8,664 nucleotides of DNA, from positions 1 through 8,664 of the forward strand of contig SYGW01000068.1 in assembly GCA_005800255.1 (NCBI GenBank). The letters are read 5' to 3'. The position numbers were made by a program, and so were the translations under genes. The notes under the pieces are model-generated. The model did not search any database and had not been told where the DNA came from. It saw only the letters and a program-made list of their open reading frames with translations. Source of the stretch: Nitrospiraceae bacterium (GTDB lineage Bacteria > Nitrospirota > Nitrospiria > Nitrospirales > Nitrospiraceae). Below are positions 1 to 7,572 of this stretch, piece by piece (the first letter of the stretch is position 1; each line of letters begins with the position of its first letter).

Positions 1-341
1 AAGTGATTGTGCCGGTAGGTTTCCTCGCAGGATTAGCGTATATACTGATTGCCGATGGGTTTGCCGGGGGGCGGAGTATCGGCAAGCGATTGATCGGCCT
101 CCAGACGGTGCTTCCGGGCCGGCATGAGGCCGCAGGGTTTCGGGAATCTATTATTCGCAATATGCCTTTTGCGGTCGCGCAGTTAGCCTTCGCCGTTCCC
201 TATGTGGGCTGGATTGTGTCGGTGGCAATTATTACGTTCGAAGCGATCTTGATTCTTGGGAATGAACAGGGGCGGCGTCTCGGCGACGAGGTGGCTGGCA
301 CCCAGGTGTTGGATGCGGGCCGACTGGCGTTGCCCGACTGA
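1..341 (+). CDS. RDD-family integral membrane protein, C-terminal part (5' end cut by window edge)
   Basis: The reading frame is open to the left edge and ends at TGA 339-341. About 112 residues are visible. A hydrophobic segment lies at roughly residues 2-18 (counting from the GTG at base 3), followed by a GGRSIGKRLIGL stretch. That Gly-rich turn and basic motif after a membrane helix is typical of the second half of the RDD domain. A second long hydrophobic stretch follows at about residues 55-87 and a short polar tail ends the protein. The name-giving Arg-Asp-Asp helix is not visible and should lie upstream of the window, which is why I read the GTG at base 3 as internal and not as the true start. 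RDD proteins are small polytopic inner-membrane proteins of mostly unknown role; some have been linked to ion transport. It lies 37 bases upstream of mreB on the same strand and could be co-transcribed with it. Family call fairly sure, function unknown. Confidence 0.75.
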   Translation, partial: VIVPVGFLAGLAYILIADGFAGGRSIGKRLIGLQTVLPGRHEAAGFRESIIRNMPFAVAQLAFAVPYVGWIVSVAIITFEAILILGNEQGRRLGDEVAGTQVLDAGRLALPD

Positions 342-360
342 GCGTGTCGTCGGAGTCTGA

Positions 361-1428
<1,068 letters not shown>

Positions 1429-1449
1429 GGTTCCATCCCTAATTTCCTT

Positions 1450-2325
1450 ATGTGGATGGCTAACTCTCGTTCTTCTTCCGGTGTCAGACGGCTGGCGTTC
1501 GCCTGCTTCGCACTTCTGCTGGCAGCTCTTTTCCTCTTCCCCGGTCAAATTCAAGGACTCTTGCAGTATCTCGGCGGGCCAGTCGGGCACGTCGCGCGTA
1601 TTCCACTCGAAGTGATCGCTTCCATCGAGGGGGGGATTGCCAGCCGCTGGCAGCAGTACGTGGTTTTGCAAGGCGTCTGGGAGGAGAACCAGCAACTCCG
1701 GAAAGACATTGAGTGGCTGCGAGGACAAAATAGCCAGTTGCGTGAGCTGGCTGCCGCGACGGAGCGATTGACGGCCTTGCTGCAATTTAAGGAGCAGGCG
1801 CTCCCCACGATGGTTGCCGCGCGAGTCATCGGGCGGGACACCACGAATCGGTATCAAGCCATTATCCTCAATAAGGGCGAGAGCGACGGGATCAAGCCGG
1901 ATATGGGCGTGATTACGCCTGCCGGTGTCGTCGGGCGTATCGTGAGGACGACCGGGGCGTCCTCGGTGGTGCTCCTGGTGACGGACCCGAACAATGCCAT
2001 CGCCGGTCTCATTCAGCGGACGAGAGACGAAGGGATTGTGGAAGGCACACGGCAGGGGCTGGCTCAGTTGAAGTATCTCCCGCTGCTGTCGGTACTTCGA
2101 GACGGCGATCGGGTTGTGACGTCTGGTCTCGTCGGCGACTTCCCGCGAGGGCTTGCGATCGGGACGATTACGCATGTCGATAAGCAGGAGGGCGCTCTGT
2201 TCCAGTCTGCTGAACTCATGCCGGAAGTCGATGTCGGCCGTGTGGAAGAAGTGTTGGTGATGCAGGCGTTGTACGGACAGTCCACGAAGGCTGCGGAAGG
2301 AGTGGATCTGCCCGGGAAGCCGTAA
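1450..2325 (+). CDS. mreC: Rod shape-determining protein MreC
   Basis: MreC is a bitopic inner-membrane protein whose periplasmic part contacts PBP2 and switches on the RodA-PBP2 synthase. The 291-residue product has the family layout: a short basic cytoplasmic N-terminus, one membrane helix at about residues 14-31, a coiled coil at about 62-113 (EENQQLRKDIEWLRGQNSQL in its core), then the two beta-barrel-like domains. The ILNKGESDGIKPDMGV stretch and the following GVVGRIV are typical of the MreC core. The tail after residue 278 is short and polar. The ATG at 1450 has no good Shine-Dalgarno within 5-12 bases; a TAAGG lies about 18 bases upstream at the mreB stop. A second in-frame ATG two codons later is an alternative and would barely change the protein. 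Translation may depend on coupling from mreB. It sits between mreB and mreD, the standard order. Confidence 0.95.
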   Translation: MWMANSRSSSGVRRLAFACFALLLAALFLFPGQIQGLLQYLGGPVGHVARIPLEVIASIEGGIASRWQQYVVLQGVWEENQQLRKDIEWLRGQNSQLRELAAATERLTALLQFKEQALPTMVAARVIGRDTTNRYQAIILNKGESDGIKPDMGVITPAGVVGRIVRTTGASSVVLLVTDPNNAIAGLIQRTRDEGIVEGTRQGLAQLKYLPLLSVLRDGDRVVTSGLVGDFPRGLAIGTITHVDKQEGALFQSAELMPEVDVGRVEEVLVMQALYGQSTKAAEGVDLPGKP

Positions 2326-2327
2326 CC

Positions 2328-2819
2328 ATGAAATTGCTCCTCTATCTGATTCTTGTGCTGCTGCTCGTCCCTGTTCAGGCGACGCTGTTGCCACATCTGA
2401 GTGTCTGGAATATTAAGCCGGATTTAGGGCTGGTGGCTGCCGCGTTTGTCGGGCTGTTTGCCGGTGAAATGGAAGGCCTCCTCGTGGGGCTCGCGATCGG
2501 CTGGGTGCTGAATCTGTTCTCTGCGGGCGAACTGTGGCTCAGTCTCCTGATGAACAGCGGCGTGGGGCTCGTGGCGGGATTCCTGGGACGGCAGGTCTCG
2601 CAAGTGACGTCGATCTCCGTGGGTGTGGGACTGCTGGCGGCGTCTCTGGCGAGCGGGCTGCTCGCCACCGCAAACTTCAAGAACCTTGATCTCGCGCAGG
2701 CCTGGCAGATGGTGGGGGCGGTCGTCCTGCCTCAAGCCTGTTTTGACGGATTGGTCGGAGCAGGGCTCTACTGGCTGCTCTCGCAACGGTTTCAGGTGGC
2801 CCGCTTGAGGACCGATTAG
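2328..2819 (+). CDS. mreD: Rod shape-determining protein MreD
   Basis: MreD is a small polytopic inner-membrane protein that works with MreC and is thought to balance its effect on PBP2. The 163-residue product is almost wholly hydrophobic, with about five likely membrane helices, and matches the usual family size of about 160-170. The KPDLGLVAAAFVGLFAGE stretch at about residues 30-47 followed by a Gly-rich GLAIGWVLNLFS is the recognisable MreD core (the family typically shows PDL and G-x-x-x-G patterns there). The ATG lies 2 bases after the mreC stop, with a GGGAAG in the last mreC codons as a likely ribosome binding site, so the two genes are probably translationally coupled. Sequence conservation in MreD is low in general, so position between mreC and mrdA adds much of the certainty. 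Confidence 0.93.
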   Translation: MKLLLYLILVLLLVPVQATLLPHLSVWNIKPDLGLVAAAFVGLFAGEMEGLLVGLAIGWVLNLFSAGELWLSLLMNSGVGLVAGFLGRQVSQVTSISVGVGLLAASLASGLLATANFKNLDLAQAWQMVGAVVLPQACFDGLVGAGLYWLLSQRFQVARLRTD

Positions 2820-2864
2820 CGGTTTCGGTAATGGGTCTGGCGGAATAAGTAGTGATTGTGAATC

Positions 2865-4745
2865 ATGGCAACAGCTGGTCTGCACGATTCTGAACTTGGG
2901 GAGCTCCAGCGCCGGCTGATCATTCTGCGCGTGGGGCTGTTGCTCGTCGTGGCTCTTTTAGGGTTGCGGATCTGGCACTTGCAGATTCGTGAAGGGCCCT
3001 ACTATCGCGATCTCTCCGAGAACAATCGTACCCGCTCGGTCATCATGGAGCCGGCGCGAGGGCTGATCTACGACCGCAACGGAGTGTTGCTGGCGAACAA
3101 TGTTCCCAGTTTCACGCTCTATGTATCGCTTGAAGACATTAAGGATCGTAATGTGCTCATCGACCAGCTGACCAATCTGTTGGGGTTGGATCCTGTGTTC
3201 GTCCGGAAAAAGATCATGGCGAAGGGCAGCAAACAGCTGCCGCGCAAGGTGAAGGATCGGTTAAGCCTTCGTGAAGCGACGTTAATCGAGTCCCATCGTT
3301 TGGACATGCCCGGGGTCATGGTGCAAGTCGAATCGCAGCGGAACTATCCGGGCGGTGTGACGGCGTCGCATCTGTTGGGCTACGTCGGGGAGGTCTCGCC
3401 GGAGCAGCTGGAGCGGCCGGAATTCTCAGGCCTGCACCAGGGCAGCATTGTCGGCCAATATGGCGTGGAGAAGTTCTTCGACCGGTTCGTGCGGGGACGG
3501 GCCGGGCAGAAAAGCATTGAAGTCGATGCGGTGGGCCACGAGAAACGCACGGTGGTCGTGGAGCAGTCTCATGCCGGAGATAATTTATATTTGACGATCG
3601 ACGTGCGCCTGCAAAAGGTGGCAGAAAGTCTGTTGGGGGATGAGTCGGGCGCGATTGTCGCGCTGGACCCCAGAACGGGCGATGTGCTGGCTATGGCGAG
3701 CCGGCCAGGTTTTGATCCGAACATTCTTTCGCGGGAACTGACGCCGAAACAATGGGCCGAGATCGTGCAAAACGAGGCACGCCCGTTGAACAATCGCGCC
3801 TCGCAAGGTCAGTACCCGCCCGGCTCGGTTTTTAAAGTGATGATGGCCGCTGCCGCGCTGGAGACCAATACGGTGACGCCTGCGACGACCATCCACTGCA
3901 ATGGAGGCTATCAATTCGGTCGCCGCCTCTACCATGACTGGAAGGCCGGCGGGCATGGGTCGGTGGATCTCCGGCGCGCGCTGGTGCAATCTTGTGACGT
4001 CTACTTTTATACGGTCGGGCAGCGGATGGGCATCGAGACGATGGCCTCCTTCGCCCATCAGTTCGGGTTGGGGGAGGAAACGGAAATTGAGCTGCCGTCT
4101 GAGCGGGTCGGGATTGTGCCCTCCGCAGCCTGGAAGTTGAAAGCCAGGAACGAGCCATGGCTGCCGGGTGAAACGATTTCGGCTTCGATCGGACAGGGTT
4201 ATGTGAATGTGACTCCGTTGCAGATGGCGAGTTTGATCGGTACGGTCGCCAACGACGGTGTAACTTTCCGTCCGCGATTGGTCCAGGCGGTGATGGACCG
4301 AGCGACCGGAGAGTTACAGGAGCGGCCGACGGCTCCGAAGCGCACGTTGAAGCTCAGGCCCGAGATCTTGCCGTTGATCAAAGAGGCGCTGGCCGGTGTG
4401 GTGAAAGAGGGGACCGCCACGCGGGCGAAGTCGGCGTTGATTACGATTGCCGGGAAGACCGGCACGGCCCAGACGACGGCCTTGGGCAAAGACAAAAAGG
4501 CCGAGAAGGATATTCCGAAGAAGTTTCGCGACCATGCCTGGTTTGTGGCCTTCGCGCCGGTCGAGGCGCCAACCATTGCCGTCGCGGTGCTGGGGGAGCA
4601 TATGGGCCATGGAGGGTCCGCCGCGGCGCCGCTCGCGAAAGAGCTGATCGAGACCTATGTGAAGCTGATGCCGCCCCTTTCTGCCAGTGCCACGAATGGC
4701 ATCGTTGCGCGGGACGGTGATGTTGGAGGACCGGGCCCACGATGA
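2865..4745 (+). CDS. mrdA: Penicillin-binding protein 2 (peptidoglycan DD-transpeptidase of the elongasome)
   Basis: This class B PBP cross-links peptidoglycan stem peptides in the periplasm as partner of RodA. The 626 residues are close to E. coli PBP2 (633). In order: cytoplasmic N-terminus, one membrane anchor at about 19-39, pedestal/dimerisation domain from about 55 to 230 with RGLIYDRNG at 65-73, and transpeptidase domain from about 262 to 600. Catalytic motifs are SVFK at 321-324 (Ser321 nucleophile, Lys324), SCD at 376-378 and KTGT at 531-534. The second motif is SxD, as is common in PBP2, not the SxN of PBP3/FtsI, which favours the elongation enzyme. The ATG at 2865 is the first possible start because an in-frame TGA lies at 2859-2861. 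It has no clear Shine-Dalgarno. The last codons overlap rodA by 4 bases and carry its ribosome binding site. The C-terminal 30 residues are a low-complexity tail beyond the enzyme fold. Confidence 0.97.
   Translation: MATAGLHDSELGELQRRLIILRVGLLLVVALLGLRIWHLQIREGPYYRDLSENNRTRSVIMEPARGLIYDRNGVLLANNVPSFTLYVSLEDIKDRNVLIDQLTNLLGLDPVFVRKKIMAKGSKQLPRKVKDRLSLREATLIESHRLDMPGVMVQVESQRNYPGGVTASHLLGYVGEVSPEQLERPEFSGLHQGSIVGQYGVEKFFDRFVRGRAGQKSIEVDAVGHEKRTVVVEQSHAGDNLYLTIDVRLQKVAESLLGDESGAIVALDPRTGDVLAMASRPGFDPNILSRELTPKQWAEIVQNEARPLNNRASQGQYPPGSVFKVMMAAAALETNTVTPATTIHCNGGYQFGRRLYHDWKAGGHGSVDLRRALVQSCDVYFYTVGQRMGIETMASFAHQFGLGEETEIELPSERVGIVPSAAWKLKARNEPWLPGETISASIGQGYVNVTPLQMASLIGTVANDGVTFRPRLVQAVMDRATGELQERPTAPKRTLKLRPEILPLIKEALAGVVKEGTATRAKSALITIAGKTGTAQTTALGKDKKAEKDIPKKFRDHAWFVAFAPVEAPTIAVAVLGEHMGHGGSAAAPLAKELIETYVKLMPPLSASATNGIVARDGDVGGPGPR
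4725..4730 (+). promoter_or_regulatory. Ribosome binding site of rodA inside the mrdA 3' end
   Basis: GGAGGA lies 11 bases before the rodA ATG at 4742, within the last codons of mrdA. Together with the ATGA stop/start overlap at 4742-4745 it points to translational coupling of PBP2 and RodA, which act as a one-to-one complex. Confidence 0.55.
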
Positions 4746-5857
4746 TCGATCGGGCAATCAATAGCCGCGGCTTTGACAGTTTCGATCTCCGCTTTATCGG
4801 GCTGATCGTGGCCATCCTGGGGATCGGCGTGCTGTCGATTTATAGCGTGACGTATGACCAGGACGCGGCATTCCCATTTTACGCCAAACAGGTTGTGTGG
4901 ATTCTGTTCGGCGCGGTCGCGTTTCTGGTTATGTGGCTCTCAGACTATCATCGAATCGCCCGGTTAGCGTATCCTGCCTATGCCATCATCCTGGTCCTGT
5001 TGGCGGTTGTGTTGTTTGAAGGCAAGAGCAGCCGGGGGGCGCAGCGGTGGATTCCGATGGGACCCTTTGCGTTCCAGCCATCGGAGTTTGCCAAGCTGGT
5101 CCTCATTCTGACTTTGGCGCATTACTATTCCAAAGCGCCGCGGGTCGGATGGCTTCAACGGGTGGTGTTGCCGGGGCTCTTGGTCTTTCCCGGGCTGCTC
5201 CTGATCCTGAAGCAGCCGGATCTCGGGAGCGGATTGAGCTTCTTGGCGGTTTATGCGGCAATGTTATTGATGGTGGGGATGCGGTCGAAGGCCCTGGGCG
5301 TGATCCTCTTGTTTTCGCTGATGCTGTTTCCCTTCGCCTGGGAGGCGATGTGGGGGTCATTGCATGATTATCAGCGGCAGCGCATTATGGCATTTGTCGA
5401 CCCGACATATGACACGGGAGGCAAGGGGTACCATGCGCTGCAATCCAAGATTGCCATCGGCGCGGGAGAACTGACGGGGAAGGGACTCTACGGAGGGACC
5501 CAGAGCCAATTGAAATTTTTGCCCGAAGGGCACACCGACTTTGTTTTTTCGGTCTTTGCCGAAGAGTGGGGACTTTTAGGAGTGTTGGCGCTGTTGTTAT
5601 TGTTTGTGGCCTTGATCTGGCTGTCGTTGGAAATTGTGGCGCGCGCGAAGGACCGGCTCGGGGCGCTGCTGGCAGTCGGCATTACCTGCGTGTTGAGTTT
5701 TTGCATCGTGGTCAATATCGGGATGACGGCGGGCATGTTTCCCATCGTGGGGATTCCCCTTCCGCTCATGAGTTACGGGGGGAGCGCGACGGTGATGACG
5801 CTGGCGTCGCTCGGTCTGCTTTTGAATGTGAAACGCCGTCGATTGAGTTTTCTTTAG
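4742..5857 (+). CDS. rodA: RodA, SEDS-family peptidoglycan glycosyltransferase
   Basis: RodA polymerises lipid II into glycan strands at the elongasome and works in complex with PBP2. The 371-residue protein (E. coli 370) is strongly hydrophobic, consistent with the ten-helix SEDS fold. Family signatures are RWIPMGPFAFQPSEFAKL at 102-119, QSKIAIGAGELTGKGLYGG at about 239-257, and the LPEGHTDFVFSVFAEEWG block starting near 260. Asp266 in HTDF matches the essential aspartate shown in other RodA proteins (for example Asp262 in E. coli). The C-terminal IPLPLMSYGGSATV block is the classic SEDS end signature. The short cytoplasmic N-terminus and the absence of a long tail favour RodA over FtsW, and the neighbours mreBCD and mrdA settle it. 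The start overlaps the mrdA stop by 4 bases. No terminator-like hairpin with a T run follows. Confidence 0.97.
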   Translation: MIDRAINSRGFDSFDLRFIGLIVAILGIGVLSIYSVTYDQDAAFPFYAKQVVWILFGAVAFLVMWLSDYHRIARLAYPAYAIILVLLAVVLFEGKSSRGAQRWIPMGPFAFQPSEFAKLVLILTLAHYYSKAPRVGWLQRVVLPGLLVFPGLLLILKQPDLGSGLSFLAVYAAMLLMVGMRSKALGVILLFSLMLFPFAWEAMWGSLHDYQRQRIMAFVDPTYDTGGKGYHALQSKIAIGAGELTGKGLYGGTQSQLKFLPEGHTDFVFSVFAEEWGLLGVLALLLLFVALIWLSLEIVARAKDRLGALLAVGITCVLSFCIVVNIGMTAGMFPIVGIPLPLMSYGGSATVMTLASLGLLLNVKRRRLSFL

Positions 5858-5922
5858 TGAGAAGGTGATTGCGCGGTCTCGAATGAATCGGGGTCGAAGC
5901 ACAGGGGTCTATATATGGTGGA

Positions 5923-6002
5923 AACCGTCGGTCGACGAGGTGTCGAGTGGAGGCCGGAACCTGGGGATTCCCCGCGTTCGTCCTCTCTTCGGTTCGACGG
6001 TT
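5923..6002 (+). other. Possible structured leader upstream of rng
   Basis: Within the 167-base gap between rodA and rng, AACCGTCG at 5923-5930 can pair with CGACGGTT at 5995-6002. Inside it, GAAC 5957-5960 with GTTC 5976-5979 and GGGG 5963-5966 with CCCC 5970-5973 can form a small hairpin with an internal loop. This would fold most of the leader just ahead of the ribosome binding site. In E. coli the long 5' leader of rne mediates feedback control by RNase E; a similar role here is only a guess. Stems of this size can occur by chance in G+C-rich DNA. Confidence 0.25.
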
Positions 6003-6011
6003 CTCCTGAAC

Positions 6012-6019
6012 GGAAGGAG
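6012..6019 (+). promoter_or_regulatory. Ribosome binding site of rng
   Basis: GGAAGGAG ends 5 bases before the ATG at 6025. It is the strongest Shine-Dalgarno in the window and fixes the rng start against an overlapping upstream frame beginning near 5865. Confidence 0.7.
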
Positions 6020-6024
6020 TCGGT

Positions 6025-7545
6025 ATGGGAGTAGAAATTGCCATTACAGTCGCACGCGAGGAAACTCGCGTCGCGGTCTTGGACGGCGGAGTCGTCACGG
6101 ATCTTTTCGGGGATCGGGTGAAGCACAAAGACTTCGTCGGGAATATTTATAAGGGAAAAGTGGCGAAAGTGCTGCCGGGCATGCAGGCGGCCTTTGTGGA
6201 TATCGGCCTCGAAAAAGCGGCCTTCATGCACGTCTCGGATTTGTCGTTGGACGCCGAGCCGGGCGATACCCTCGTCGATGTGGATGAGGATGACAAGGAT
6301 GCCGACAAAGACGGGGACATGGTGGGGCCCAGGCGCCAAAGCTCCAAGCTGATCGAGCAGTTGCTGACCGAGGGGCAGGAGATGATGGTCCAGATTTCCA
6401 AGGGGCCAATCGGAACGAAGGGCTCGCGGGTCACGACCTATGTGTCGCTCCCTGGCCGGTATCTCGTGTTTATGCCCAACGTGGAGCACATCGGCGTGTC
6501 CCGTCGCATCGCCCGTGACGAGGAGCGCGCCAGGCTCAAGGATATTATGAAGCGGGTGCGGCATCCAGGCTGCGGCTACATCGTCCGTACGGTGAGCGAG
6601 GGAGTCAAGGAAGACGAGCTGCGCTCCGACGTCGATTTTCTGCATGTGCTCTGGCAGGACATCCTGGCGAAGCGCGAACAGAAGGGGGCGCCGGCCTTGC
6701 TCCATGCGGACCTGAGTCTGAGTTTTCGCGTCGTGCGCGATCTCTTCGGGAGGAAAGTCGATCGGCTCTGGATCGACTCGCGCGAGGAGTATCAGGCGGT
6801 CCGGGACTTCGTGCAGCGATTTTCTCCTGAGCAAACCTCCCGCATCCATTTCTACGACAAGGACGAAAGTCTCTTCGATCATCTTGGCGTCGAGCAGGAG
6901 ATGGCGCGGGCCCTCAGCCGCAAGGTCTGGCTCAAGTCCGGCGGGCATCTCGTGATCGATCATACCGAAGCGATGACCGTCATCGACGTCAATACCGGAC
7001 GGTTCGTCGGGAAGCGCGATCAGGAAGAAACGATTCTCCGGAACAATCTGGAGGCCGCGAAAGAGGTGGCCTATCAGATGAAGTTGCGCGGGATCGGCGG
7101 GATCATCATCGTTGACTTCATCGACATGGAGCGGGAGAAGAATCGCGACAAGGTGTACCATGCGTTGCTCGATGCCATGTCCACCGACAAGGCCCGCACC
7201 AGAGTGTCCAGGATTTCCGATCTGGGGCTGATCGAGATTTCCCGTGAGCGGGTGCGCGAGGACCTTCTGCGTTCGCTTTCCGAGCCCTGCCACTATTGTG
7301 AGGGCCGGGGCTACACGAAATCGCCCACCACGGTGGTCTATGAAATCTTCCGCGATGTCCGTCGGATTGGCAGCAGCCCCGAGCCGCAGAAGATCGTCGT
7401 CGGCGCCCATCCCTCGGTCGTCGGGCTGCTGCAAGATGAAGAGCGACAGGGGCTCGAAGCGGTGGAGCGGGAATGTTCCGCGAAAATCATTGTGATGCCG
7501 GACGAACATCTGCACTTGGAACAGTACGATTTGGCGGTGCTGTAA
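6025..7545 (+). CDS. rng: Ribonuclease G/E family endoribonuclease
   Basis: This cytoplasmic single-strand endoribonuclease processes rRNA precursors and mRNAs. The 506-residue length is that of RNase G (489 in E. coli) and not of RNase E, which has a long disordered C-terminal scaffold; none is present here. The N-terminal S1 region shows GNIYKGKVAKVLPGMQAAFV at about 42-61 and IGLEKAAFMH. The RNA-sensor part includes GTKGSRVTTYVSLPGRYLVF at about 131-150. Catalytic metal-binding residues are Asp321 in TVIDVNTG and Asp364 in IIIVDFIDM; the 43-residue spacing equals that of Asp303 and Asp346 in E. coli RNase E. The zinc-link pair is CHYC at 422-425, the CPxC of RNase E. An acidic insertion (DVDEDDKDADKDGD, 85-98) expands the S1 domain. 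The start has a strong ribosome binding site. Neighbouring elongasome genes echo E. coli, where rng follows mreBCD-maf. Confidence 0.95.
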   Translation: MGVEIAITVAREETRVAVLDGGVVTDLFGDRVKHKDFVGNIYKGKVAKVLPGMQAAFVDIGLEKAAFMHVSDLSLDAEPGDTLVDVDEDDKDADKDGDMVGPRRQSSKLIEQLLTEGQEMMVQISKGPIGTKGSRVTTYVSLPGRYLVFMPNVEHIGVSRRIARDEERARLKDIMKRVRHPGCGYIVRTVSEGVKEDELRSDVDFLHVLWQDILAKREQKGAPALLHADLSLSFRVVRDLFGRKVDRLWIDSREEYQAVRDFVQRFSPEQTSRIHFYDKDESLFDHLGVEQEMARALSRKVWLKSGGHLVIDHTEAMTVIDVNTGRFVGKRDQEETILRNNLEAAKEVAYQMKLRGIGGIIIVDFIDMEREKNRDKVYHALLDAMSTDKARTRVSRISDLGLIEISRERVREDLLRSLSEPCHYCEGRGYTKSPTTVVYEIFRDVRRIGSSPEPQKIVVGAHPSVVGLLQDEERQGLEAVERECSAKIIVMPDEHLHLEQYDLAVL

Positions 7546-7572
7546 CGTCGTAGCTTCCGTGCGGCGAGATCT

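Noticed and set aside
5869..5915. Sigma70-like promoter with TTGCGC at 5869-5874 and TATATA at 5910-5915
   Set aside because: The spacer is 35 bases, far from the usual 16-18, and no better -35 box lies at the right distance. The -10-like box alone is not enough for a feature.
5963..5973. GGGGATTCCCC as a terminator hairpin after rodA
   Set aside because: The loop is only three bases with a 4-base G/C stem and no T run follows, so it does not look like an intrinsic terminator.
5865..6152. A 95-codon + strand frame starting in the rodA-rng gap and overlapping rng
   Set aside because: It overlaps the first 128 bases of rng in another frame, has an Arg/Gly/Ser-rich composition without domain features, and rng has a much better ribosome binding site.
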